The notes: generated by a model from the letters alone, not told the origin. A DNA stretch of 6,071 bases from Candidatus Dojkabacteria bacterium (GCA_020429485.1 JAGQLK010000076.1:1-6071); one strand, 5' to 3'. Numbered from the stretch's first letter, positions 1-6,071 are shown. A program made the numbers and translations.

Positions 1-944
1 AGAAAAAAGAAATATATTTTGGACTCGATAAATTCTTAAGTGCATTTGAACTATACAAATTCTTAAGTAATAATTCGAATGCAAAGTTGCCCCAACTAAA
101 AGATATTAAAGCAGATTCAGAATTTATTACATATTCTGATATAAACTATCCAGCACTTCTAAAGGAAATAAACGATCCACCATTAGTACTTTTTTATAGA
201 GGTAATGCTGATTTATTCTCTGACATTAATAAAGTAAGTATTGTAGGGACACGCAGACCTACTAAATATGGGGTGAAGGTAACTAAGGATATCTGCTCAA
301 GTCTGGCTAAAAGTAATTCGATAGTAGTAAGTGGTATGGCATTTGGAGTGGACAGTGTTGCTCATAGTGTTACATTAGAGCATCAGGGTAAGACAATAGC
401 TGTATTAGGAGCGAACGTGAATGAACCTTATCCTAGAACAAACAAAAAACTTTACGAACAAATAATTAGTCATGATGGGCTGGTAATTTCAGAAACACAA
501 TCAAGAGAGATAAATAAATGGATATTTCCAAGAAGAAATAGAATTATTGCAGGCTTATCTCGTAAAACCTATGTTATTGAGGCTGCAGCCAAAAGTGGTG
601 CAATTATTACCGCAAACCTAGCTTTTGATTACAATAGAGAAGTGTATGCTATTCCTGGAAACATATATTCTGAGAAAAGTGCAGGGTGTAATAATTTGAT
701 AAAAAGTAATAAAGCAGAAATATTTTGTAACAACAATGAGTTAATTGACAATGAAGGCTCGGAGTTAAATTTGTCTAAAGAAGAGCTCAAAATACTCGAA
801 CAGTTAGAGGTTGAGGATTTGAATATCCAACAAATTTCGAAAAAGCTAAATATTGATTTTGAGGCTATTTTCAAAATAATTTTGGGCTTAGAGATCAAAA
901 AAAAAGTTGCAAAACAAAGTGGAGGTCTCTATACTCTCACATAG
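1..944 (+). CDS. dprA: DNA processing protein DprA (Smf), 5' end outside the window
   Basis: DprA binds single-stranded DNA in the cytoplasm and loads RecA onto it during natural transformation; it is also widely kept in bacteria not known to be competent. Counting from the TTG at 87, the Rossmann-like core shows GTRRPTKYG (54-62), SGMAFGVDS (82-90), EPYP (113-116), FPRRNRIIAGLS (147-158), EAAAKSGAIIT (165-175) and AIPG (188-191), all family hallmarks. The C-terminal 55 or so residues look like the small winged-helix domain of the family. The frame stays open from codon 3-5 through 28 codons before 87, with DprA-like helical sequence running into the YPALL segment, and no Shine-Dalgarno precedes the TTG. 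I therefore infer that the real start lies left of the window; family members usually have 300-370 residues. The stop is TAG, and topA follows on the same strand 87 nt later, a pairing also common in Firmicutes. The product call is near certain; only the start is open. Confidence 0.95.
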   Translation, partial: KKEIYFGLDKFLSAFELYKFLSNNSNAKLPQLKDIKADSEFITYSDINYPALLKEINDPPLVLFYRGNADLFSDINKVSIVGTRRPTKYGVKVTKDICSSLAKSNSIVVSGMAFGVDSVAHSVTLEHQGKTIAVLGANVNEPYPRTNKKLYEQIISHDGLVISETQSREINKWIFPRRNRIIAGLSRKTYVIEAAAKSGAIITANLAFDYNREVYAIPGNIYSEKSAGCNNLIKSNKAEIFCNNNELIDNEGSELNLSKEELKILEQLEVEDLNIQQISKKLNIDFEAIFKIILGLEIKKKVAKQSGGLYTLT

Positions 945-955
945 TTGAGTATAGA
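928..955 (+). other. Inverted repeat across the dprA stop codon
   Basis: TCTATACTC (928-936) and GAGTATAGA (947-955) are perfect reverse complements of 9 bp around a 10-nt loop, and the loop contains the dprA TAG stop (942-944). The following bases are not a T-run, so this is not a canonical intrinsic terminator. It may be an mRNA 3'-end structure or a factor-binding palindrome; it may also be chance in AT-rich DNA. Confidence 0.45.
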
Positions 956-1031
956 TATTAGCTCTAGCAGACTAAATAGAGATTAAGATCTTTCCTCTCC
1001 TTGATTTAGATTTACTTATTAGAAACAACAT

Positions 1032-3263
1032 ATGGTTTTAGTAATAGTGGAATCTCCTGCTAAAGCAAAGACTATAGAAAAGTACCTTGGAAAGGGCTAT
1101 AAAGTTATGGCTTCTAAAGGTCATGTTGTTGATTTACCTAAATCTGATTTGGGAATAGATGTAGAAAAGAACTATGAACCTATTTACGTTGTAACCAAAG
1201 AAAAGAGCTTAGAGGATCTGCAAAGTAAATTTAAAGAGGCAGATGCTCTTATTCTAGCTGTTGATAGTGACAGAGAAGGAGAAGCAATTGGATGGCATAT
1301 AGCTCGTGAGCTTGGCCTTATAGATAAGAATGGGAAAATCAAACCTAAGCAAAAGCAGTTACAGAGAATAGTTTTTACTGAGATTACAAAAGAAGCTATC
1401 AAGGCAGCTGTTGAAAATCCAAGAGAGATAGATATGAACCTTGTAAATGCCCAGCAAGCAAGGCGTGTATTAGATAGATTGGTTGGTTATAAGCTATCTC
1501 CATTATTATGGAAGAAGATTAGATTTGGATTATCAGCAGGGAGAGTTCAATCAGTGGCTGTTAGATTAATAGTTGATAGAGAAGAGGAACGAGAGAAATT
1601 TGACCCTGAAGAATATTGGTCACTATTCTCATACTTACTTGCAAAAAAATCTACCAAACCATTAGAGATTAAGTATAGGAAAAGTGATGAAGAGAAAGAT
1701 GAGGAATCAAATGCAATGAAATTTGAACTTAGTAAAATTGATGATAAAAAGGCTGAGTTAAAGGACCAAAAACAAGTAGAAAAAATCGTATCAGAAATAG
1801 AACAGGAACAATGGATTGTTAATGCAATAGAGAATAAAGAAGTTAAACGTTCTCCTAAAACACCTTTTACAACAAGTACAATGCAGCAGGCTGCGGCTAA
1901 CAGGTTAGGGCTATCTGCTAAGAATACTATGAGGATCGCACAAAAATTATATGAAGCAGGGTTGATCACTTACATGAGAACGGACTCAACAAATTTAGCA
2001 GCAAGTGCAGTTGAACAAGCAAGGAAGTTTATCACTCAGAATTATGGAGATAAATATCTTTCAGCAACTGCAAGACAGTACAAAACTCAGGCTAAGGTTG
2101 CTCAAGAGGCTCACGAGGCTATCAGGCCTACCGATTTCAATAAAGTTCCAAAATTAATTAAGCTAGGCGTACAAGAGCAAAAAGTCTATAATTTAATCTG
2201 GAGTAGGGCATTAGCTTCACAGATGGCTAGCGCACTTCTTGAAAGATCTAAAGTAGTTATTGATGTCAAAAATTATAAATTCCAACTTACAGGTCAGAGA
2301 GTTTTGTTCGAAGGTTTCCTAAAGATTTACTCTCAAAGTGTTAATGAATTTGCATTACCAGCTCTGAAAGTTGGTCAAGAACTTTTCCCTGAAATGATTT
2401 TAGGGCAGCAGCATTTTACACAACCACCTGCTAGATATTCAGAAGCTACATTGATTAAAGCATTAGAGAGTTTTGGTATAGGTCGTCCGTCAACGTATGC
2501 ACCAACCATCTCAACAATACTTAGTAGGAAATATGTAGAAAAAGAAGGAAAGTACTTATTCCCTACAGATACTGGTAGAGTTGTGAATAAGCTTCTAGTT
2601 AAGCATTTCCCTGAAATTGTAGATACAGGATTTACTGCTCAAGTAGAAGAAGATTTAGATAAAGTTGCAAATGGAGAAAGAGATTGGAAAGAAATGATGG
2701 ATGACTTTTATACTCCTTTCGCAAAACATCTTGAAATAAAGGATGAGGAATTAAAAAGAGAAGATTTTACAGTACTTGGTAAAAGCGAATATAAGTGTCC
2801 AGTTTGTGGTAAGGCAATGATAACTAAACTAGGTAGATATGGTAGGTTCTTAAGTTGTAGTGATTTCCCTGAGTGTAAGGGGATGAGAGGCGTGGATGGT
2901 AGAACAGAGGAAGAGGTTGCTAAAGATGCTTATTCTAAAGACTTCTTATCAATTTATCAGGAAGCACCTAAAACAGATGATGGGAGAGACTATTTGTTAA
3001 AAACAGGAAGATACGGTAGATTCTGGGCACATCCAGATTATCCTAAAGTCAAAGATGCAAAACCATTGGAGTACAATAAAGAAGTGTTCAAAAAAATCTA
3101 TGGCGTTGCACCAAAAGCAAAAGATGGCAAGAAAATGATATTAAGACGAGGTAGATTTGGTGAATTCTGGGCTCACCCTAAATATCCTGATAAAAAAGAA
3201 GTTGTCCGAATTAATAAAAAGGAAGTTGCAGAAAAAAAGAAAGAGCTTGGGATAGAAGAATAA
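1032..3263 (+). CDS. topA: DNA topoisomerase I (type IA)
   Basis: This enzyme relaxes negative supercoils by cutting and passing one strand through a transient 5'-phosphotyrosine link. The TOPRIM domain carries Glu7 (VESPAKAKT) and the acidic triad Asp78, Asp80, Glu82 in DSDREGEAIGW. The SAGRVQSVA segment (168-176), the catalytic Tyr314 and Arg316 in ITYMRTDST, EAHEAIRPT (359-367) and FGIGRPSTYA (481-490) complete the type IA core. A charged insert occupies about 217-250. The tail has one intact zinc finger (Cys589, Cys592, Cys609, Cys615). Two modules then keep the GRYGRFWAHPDYP and GRFGEFWAHPKYP pattern (about 659-671 and 707-719) but have no cysteines. At 743 residues it is somewhat shorter than the 865-residue E. 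coli enzyme. The ATG start directly begins the conserved VLVIVESPAKAKT block, although no clear Shine-Dalgarno is visible. It probably shares a transcript with dprA, since I see no convincing promoter in the 87-nt gap. Confidence 0.98.
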   Translation: MVLVIVESPAKAKTIEKYLGKGYKVMASKGHVVDLPKSDLGIDVEKNYEPIYVVTKEKSLEDLQSKFKEADALILAVDSDREGEAIGWHIARELGLIDKNGKIKPKQKQLQRIVFTEITKEAIKAAVENPREIDMNLVNAQQARRVLDRLVGYKLSPLLWKKIRFGLSAGRVQSVAVRLIVDREEEREKFDPEEYWSLFSYLLAKKSTKPLEIKYRKSDEEKDEESNAMKFELSKIDDKKAELKDQKQVEKIVSEIEQEQWIVNAIENKEVKRSPKTPFTTSTMQQAAANRLGLSAKNTMRIAQKLYEAGLITYMRTDSTNLAASAVEQARKFITQNYGDKYLSATARQYKTQAKVAQEAHEAIRPTDFNKVPKLIKLGVQEQKVYNLIWSRALASQMASALLERSKVVIDVKNYKFQLTGQRVLFEGFLKIYSQSVNEFALPALKVGQELFPEMILGQQHFTQPPARYSEATLIKALESFGIGRPSTYAPTISTILSRKYVEKEGKYLFPTDTGRVVNKLLVKHFPEIVDTGFTAQVEEDLDKVANGERDWKEMMDDFYTPFAKHLEIKDEELKREDFTVLGKSEYKCPVCGKAMITKLGRYGRFLSCSDFPECKGMRGVDGRTEEEVAKDAYSKDFLSIYQEAPKTDDGRDYLLKTGRYGRFWAHPDYPKVKDAKPLEYNKEVFKKIYGVAPKAKDGKKMILRRGRFGEFWAHPKYPDKKEVVRINKKEVAEKKKELGIEE

Positions 3264-3358
3264 AAAACGAAGAGTAACGAACAAATAGCAAAGTGCAGGG
3301 TGCAATTTCTTTTGTCATCCTGAACTTGTTTCAGGATCTAAATATCACTAACTGATCT
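3264..3358. other. Convergent intergenic region between topA and the minus-strand gene
   Basis: About 95 nt separate the topA TAA from the TGA of the minus-strand gene. The only structure seen is the palindrome at 3317-3337. There is no hairpin with a T-run on either strand, so transcription from both sides may end by another mechanism here. Confidence 0.6.
3317..3337. repeat. REP-like palindrome
   Basis: ATCCTGAA (3317-3324) and TTCAGGAT (3330-3337) form a perfect 8-bp stem with a 5-nt loop (CTTGT). The flanks are GTC on the left and CTAAA on the right. Neither strand has a T-run after the hairpin, which argues against a classical terminator. From memory, palindromes of this type (GTCATCCTGA followed by TCAGGATCT) recur between genes in many unrelated bacteria and resemble REP sequences mobilised by IS200-like RAYT transposases. 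That resemblance is recall, not a search. It could still act as a 3'-end stabiliser for either transcript. Confidence 0.55.
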
Positions 3359-4132
3359 TCAATAATAATTAGTTTCTTCAAGAAATCTATCACTCATTAT
3401 ATGCTCTGACATTCTAAGGAAAGATAGATTTACATATTTAGTTGCTGGGCATCTAACATTTTTTCCAACAAACCTGTCTTTGCTATTTAGTAACACAACA
3501 CCGTATGATAGGTGAGGTCTGTCGGCAGATGGTCCAAAGATAGCTGCCAGTCTCTCCTGAACAGTTGGTATATCAGATGTAGCTTGAATTACTTCTTCTG
3601 TTAACTCCCACAATTTCCCGGATTGAGAAAAAAGTGTAGTGTTATCAGCGAGATATTCTCCATAAATTCCTGCTAATATTAGCCAGGGTAAATGGCTACC
3701 ATAAAATTGCATATTGCCTGCCGCTAATCCCAATGCAATCTCTGATGGTGAAATCATGTCTGCAGCTATGCCTAATCTTTCAGTTATGTAATCAGCACCA
3801 GTCAATACAAATCTATTATATCTATCTTGGATAGTTCTATCCGGGTGATCTTTAATGCATTCTAGTGTTGTAGCAAAAAGCTGGGGTGATGCTAATCGGC
3901 CTATAAATTGAAGTGTCTTGAGTGGATCAGTGTCCTCCATTAACTCCAATCTAGGTGCAAGCATTGACATATTTAACCAATTTGTCCTCATAGTTAGCTC
4001 TGAGGGATATAAAACGACCTCGTCAACTGAGTATTCAACTATACCTGGGGTATTAACTGCAGCAGAAAATATCTCCACACTCAACGAGCTCATAAATCTA
4101 GATTTACTTTCGCTTCTTCCTGATTCAGACAT
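3359..4132 (-). CDS. Hypothetical protein of unknown function, 257 aa
   Basis: I do not recognise this protein. It reads as a soluble, mostly helical polypeptide with no signal peptide and no convincing membrane span. The most hydrophobic stretch, around residues 130-160 (ALGLAAGNMQFYGSHLPW, then LILAGIYGEYLA), is interrupted by polar residues. The first 12 or so residues are serine-rich and look disordered. It has about 15 arginines but only 7 lysines, the reverse of the lysine-rich neighbours, and its base composition seems slightly richer in GC. The ATG at 4132 is preferred; an in-frame TTG at 4141 would add three residues. Neither has a Shine-Dalgarno, and the predicted transcript start near 4150 leaves a very short leader. 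The gene is monocistronic here, convergent with topA and divergent from rpsB. Its length, the matching promoter and the absence of a competing long frame support a real gene. It may be lineage-specific or acquired. Confidence 0.75.
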   Translation of the reverse strand: MSESGRSESKSRFMSSLSVEIFSAAVNTPGIVEYSVDEVVLYPSELTMRTNWLNMSMLAPRLELMEDTDPLKTLQFIGRLASPQLFATTLECIKDHPDRTIQDRYNRFVLTGADYITERLGIAADMISPSEIALGLAAGNMQFYGSHLPWLILAGIYGEYLADNTTLFSQSGKLWELTEEVIQATSDIPTVQERLAAIFGPSADRPHLSYGVVLLNSKDRFVGKNVRCPATKYVNLSFLRMSEHIMSDRFLEETNYY

Positions 4133-4156
4133 TTGGGTCAATAATTTTGTTGCGGG

Positions 4157-4185
4157 ATTATAGCATAATAATTTATTTTCAATTA
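4157..4185 (-). promoter_or_regulatory. Promoter of the minus-strand hypothetical gene
   Basis: On the minus strand a perfect TATAAT (4162 to 4157) is preceded by TGC, giving the extended -10 form TGNTATAAT. The -35 is weak: TAATTG (4185-4180) lies at 17-nt spacing, while TTGAAA (4182-4177) would be only 14 nt away. Transcription would start near 4150, about 18 nt before the ATG at 4132, leaving no room for a normal ribosome binding site. Confidence 0.6.
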
Positions 4186-4211
4186 TTTAATCTCTAAAAG
4201 TTCCAAAACCC

Positions 4212-4239
4212 TTGCACCCCTTGACCCCTGTGTTATAAT
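4212..4239 (+). promoter_or_regulatory. Promoter of rpsB-tsf
   Basis: TTGCAC (4212-4217) and a perfect TATAAT (4234-4239) are 16 nt apart, and TGT before the -10 adds an extended -10 element. An AT-rich tract (about 4163-4199) lies upstream and could act as an UP element. This is a strong sigma-70-type promoter, as expected for ribosomal protein genes. Transcription should start near G4246, giving a leader of about 89 nt. Confidence 0.8.
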
Positions 4240-4259
4240 AAATTTGTAAAAAATTCACA

Positions 4260-4312
4260 CACCCAATTTTATTTATATCCTTTTGTTTCGTAGAAAACGA
4301 AGCTAATGGGTG
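4260..4312 (+). promoter_or_regulatory. Folded rpsB leader, candidate r-protein regulatory element
   Basis: CACCCA (4260-4265) pairs with TGGGTG (4307-4312), closing a domain that holds a second hairpin: GTTTCGT (4285-4291) with ACGAAGC (4297-4303), 7 bp including one G-U pair, loop AGAAA. The outer helix overlaps a GGAGG (4312-4316) that lies too far (18 nt) from the rpsB ATG to be its normal ribosome binding site. S2 represses its own mRNA through leader structure in gammaproteobacteria; a similar role here is inference. Confidence 0.45.
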
Positions 4313-4321
4313 GAGGTTTAA

Positions 4322-4328
4322 AAAGGAA
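4322..4328 (+). promoter_or_regulatory. Ribosome binding site of rpsB
   Basis: AAAGGAA, with AGGA at 4324-4327, ends 7 nt before the ATG at 4335. It fixes the start ahead of the lysine-rich N-terminal extension of S2. Confidence 0.7.
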
Positions 4329-4334
4329 AAAATT

Positions 4335-5339
4335 ATGGAAAAGAAAGTAACAAAGCCAAAAGCAGAGGCTAAACCAAAATCTGCTGCAAACACTGCCAAA
4401 AAAACTGTCTATAAATTTGAACTCCCAGAGTTGCAGACCTTTTTGAAGGCAGGAGTACAGTTTGGACACCAAGTTAAAAAATGGAATCCTAAAATGAAGG
4501 ATTACATCTATGATAGAAGAGATAAAATTCATATCATTGACTTGTCCAAAACACTACCTATGCTTGAAGAAGCAATGCAATTTCTAGCTCAAGCCGCATC
4601 TGAAGGAGAAATTTTGTTTGCTGGTACAAAAAGACAAGCAAGTGAAATTGTAAAAGAAGCAGCAATAGAATCTGGTGCTAATTACATAGTAAATAGATGG
4701 CCAGGTGGTCTATTAACAAACTTCACACTAATTCAAAGAAGTTTGAAAAAAATGATTGAGCTTGAAGATGAATTTGAAAAAGGTGTTGAAGATAGAACTA
4801 AATTCGAAGTATCACAAATGAAAAAAGACTGGGTTAAGATGAATAGACTATACGAAGGTGTGAAGCAGATGAAAGAATACCCTAAAGCAGTAGTTATCGT
4901 TGATGCTAAATATGAGAGAGGTGCAATCAAAGAAGCAAGAAGATTAAGGATTCCTATTGTTTCTCTAGTTGACACAAACTCAAATCCAAGCATAATTGAT
5001 TATCCAATTCCTGCTAATGATGATGCTATCAATTCAATCAAACTAGTTATTGGATTACTAGCTGAAGCAGTAAAAAAGGGTAACGGAGGAAAAGGTGTTC
5101 AGCATAAATTAAAGGATTACTCAGTATTTGAAGTTAAGTTGATCAAGAGTGAAGTTAAGAATGATGATGCAGTAGAAGTAGCATCAGGAGAATCAGAAGC
5201 GCCAAAAGCAAGGATTGCTAAGGTTGAGCCAAAGGCAACAAAAGCAACTAAGAATGCAAAAGGAATGCTAGAAGACATTCAAGAAAAGAAAGAAACGACA
5301 AAAGTAGCTAAAGCAAAGAAAACTAGAGGGAAAAAATAA
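4335..5339 (+). CDS. rpsB: 30S ribosomal protein S2 with long N- and C-terminal extensions
   Basis: S2 sits on the back of the small ribosomal subunit between head and body and joins late in 30S assembly. The conserved core runs from about residue 28 to 250: LKAGVQFGHQVKKWNPKMKDYI (37-58), IHIIDLSKTL (65-74), LFAGTKRQA (94-102), RWPGGLLTNF (121-130), the coiled-coil hairpin (about 131-180), and the AVVIVDAKYERGAIKEARRL and IPIVSLVDTNSNP stretches (185-218). At 334 residues it is clearly longer than the usual 230-260. Residues 1-25 form a lysine- and alanine-rich extension with 8 lysines; residues 271-334 form a charged tail with 16 lysines, probably disordered and possibly binding rRNA. The ATG has a good ribosome binding site. 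The gene has its own strong promoter and leads a two-gene operon with tsf 26 nt downstream. The tail is in frame and continuous, so it is not a frameshift product. Confidence 0.98.
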   Translation: MEKKVTKPKAEAKPKSAANTAKKTVYKFELPELQTFLKAGVQFGHQVKKWNPKMKDYIYDRRDKIHIIDLSKTLPMLEEAMQFLAQAASEGEILFAGTKRQASEIVKEAAIESGANYIVNRWPGGLLTNFTLIQRSLKKMIELEDEFEKGVEDRTKFEVSQMKKDWVKMNRLYEGVKQMKEYPKAVVIVDAKYERGAIKEARRLRIPIVSLVDTNSNPSIIDYPIPANDDAINSIKLVIGLLAEAVKKGNGGKGVQHKLKDYSVFEVKLIKSEVKNDDAVEVASGESEAPKARIAKVEPKATKATKNAKGMLEDIQEKKETTKVAKAKKTRGKK

Positions 5340-5352
5340 TTTATTAATTTTT

Positions 5353-5356
5353 AGGA
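5353..5356 (+). promoter_or_regulatory. Ribosome binding site of tsf
   Basis: AGGA lies 9 nt before the tsf ATG in the 26-nt rpsB-tsf gap, showing that tsf is initiated independently on the shared transcript. Confidence 0.65.
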
Positions 5357-5365
5357 ATATTTATC

Positions 5366-5983
5366 ATGGCAGTAACATTAGAACAAATTAAAGAGCTTAG
5401 AAGCAGAACAGGAGCTGGAGTAACAGCTGTAAAAGAAGCTTTAGAATCAAGTAATGGCGATATTGACAAAGCAGTTAACTACCTAAGAGAAAAAGGTATT
5501 GCAAAAGCTGCTAAAAGAGCTGATCGTAGCGCTGCTAATGGCTTCATTGCACACTACATTCATGGTGATGGAAACATTGCAGTGTTAGTCGAGCTTAATT
5601 CTGAAACAGATTTCACTTCAAGAAATGAAAAGTTCAGAAAGTTAGCTAATGAAATAGCACTACATATTGCTGCATCAAAACCAATGTATGTAACTGTAGA
5701 AGATATTCCAGAAGATGTATTAGCTCAAGAAAAAGAGATTGCATCAAAAGGAGTAGATACTAATAAGCCTGCAAATATTGTTGAAAAAATAATTGAAGGT
5801 AAATTAAGTAAATTCTATGAAGAGACTGTTTTACTAAAGCAGAAATATGTTAGAGATGACTCTAAAGCAATTGAAGACTTAGTAAATGAAGCAGTTGCAG
5901 CTATCGGTGAAAAAATTGAAATTGGTAGATTCTGCAGATTTGAGATTGCAGCACCTTCTTGCGCACAAGTAGGAGAACTGTAA
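5366..5983 (+). CDS. tsf: Translation elongation factor Ts, short form
   Basis: EF-Ts is the guanine nucleotide exchange factor for EF-Tu: it binds EF-Tu-GDP in the cytoplasm and drives out GDP. The N-terminal UBA-like domain (about 1-50) has the family signature LRSRTGAGVTAVKEAL (11-26). The core holds the Asp-Phe pair (TDFTSRN, 81-87) that in E. coli disrupts the Mg2+ site of EF-Tu; the usual form is TDFVARN, so 84-85 are mild substitutions. The protein ends with a conserved-looking IGRFCRFEIA (187-196). At 205 residues it is much shorter than the 283-residue E. coli protein. It matches the short class known from Thermus and other lineages, which lacks the second core subdomain. It is second in an operon with rpsB, the usual order in bacteria, and a terminator 22 nt downstream closes the unit. 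The ATG has an AGGA at suitable spacing. Confidence 0.98.
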   Translation: MAVTLEQIKELRSRTGAGVTAVKEALESSNGDIDKAVNYLREKGIAKAAKRADRSAANGFIAHYIHGDGNIAVLVELNSETDFTSRNEKFRKLANEIALHIAASKPMYVTVEDIPEDVLAQEKEIASKGVDTNKPANIVEKIIEGKLSKFYEETVLLKQKYVRDDSKAIEDLVNEAVAAIGEKIEIGRFCRFEIAAPSCAQVGEL

Positions 5984-6005
5984 TCCTCACAATAGATTGA
6001 ACTTT

Positions 6006-6034
6006 AAAACCCTGTGTAATGCACAGGGTTTTTT
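6006..6034 (+). terminator. Rho-independent terminator of rpsB-tsf
   Basis: AAAACCCTGTG (6006-6016) pairs perfectly with CACAGGGTTTT (6022-6032) over 11 bp around a 5-nt loop, and the 3' arm runs into six Ts (6029-6034). It is the only canonical intrinsic terminator in the window and ends the operon right after tsf. Confidence 0.93.
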
Positions 6035-6071
6035 ATTCTACAGAAACCTAGACTTTTAATAATAGCCTTTT

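Noticed and set aside
962..981. Second hairpin CTCTA/TAGAG in the dprA-topA gap
   Set aside because: Only 5 bp with a 10-nt loop in AT-rich DNA, no T-run; expected by chance.
1547..1969. Antisense 140-codon open frame within topA
   Set aside because: It mirrors the conserved topA catalytic region; its Ser/Leu/Phe-rich product is typical of an antisense shadow, with no independent signals.
3317..3337. Palindrome as a bidirectional intrinsic terminator for topA and the convergent gene
   Set aside because: No T-run follows the stem on either strand; the plus strand continues CTAAATATC and the minus strand GACAAAAG.
4139..4141. TTG as the start of the minus-strand gene
   Set aside because: An ATG lies three codons later, and neither has a ribosome binding site; ATG is the better default. 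The TTG cannot be excluded.
3918..4163. Plus-strand 81-codon open frame opposite the start of the minus-strand gene
   Set aside because: Antisense shadow; the minus strand has the longer frame and a fitting promoter, and this frame has no ribosome binding site.
4221..4226. TTGACC as the -35 of the rpsB promoter
   Set aside because: It is only 7 nt from the TATAAT; TTGCAC at 4212-4217 has the correct 16-nt spacing.
4269..4532. Minus-strand open frames over the rpsB leader and start
   Set aside because: They lie opposite the S2 N-terminus and its leader, give Phe/Ser-rich products, and show no promoter or ribosome binding site.
1..6071. Alternative genetic code with UGA as an amino acid, as in some CPR lineages
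   Set aside because: The minus-strand gene ends with TGA at a plausible point and no gene here needs UGA read-through.

Overview
This 6.07 kb, AT-rich window looks like core bacterial chromosome. It holds five protein-coding genes, four of them housekeeping. The probable source is a Candidate Phyla Radiation (Patescibacteria) member or another low-GC lineage with a reduced genome. That assignment is an inference. It rests on very lysine-rich proteins, a ribosomal protein S2 with charged tails at both ends, a short EF-Ts, and an rpsB-tsf operon that stops without pyrH or frr. The standard bacterial code fits: TAA, TAG and TGA all serve as stops and no gene needs UGA read as an amino acid.

Left part (1-3263, plus strand): the 3' part of dprA (single-strand DNA-binding, RecA-loading protein), whose frame is open to the left edge, then topA (DNA topoisomerase I) after an 87-nt gap. 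A perfect 9-bp inverted repeat straddles the dprA stop. TopA ends in one intact four-cysteine zinc finger followed by two zinc-finger-like modules that have lost their cysteines.

Middle part (3264-4334): a short convergent intergenic region with a compact REP-like palindrome, then one minus-strand gene of unknown function. This gene contains more arginine than lysine, unlike its neighbours, and has its own extended -10 promoter. About 70 bp away, back to back, is the consensus-like promoter of rpsB. The rpsB leader of about 89 nt can fold into a nested helix, a candidate r-protein regulatory element.

Right part (4335-6071, plus strand): rpsB (30S protein S2) and tsf (elongation factor Ts), 26 nt apart and each with a Shine-Dalgarno sequence. 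A strong intrinsic terminator follows tsf. They form a two-gene translation operon read from the rpsB promoter.

No mobile element, CRISPR array, tRNA or rRNA was found. I see no clear evidence of a novel multi-gene system. The items most worth a second look are the unknown minus-strand gene, the palindrome beside it, the rpsB leader fold, and the unusual tails of TopA and S2.
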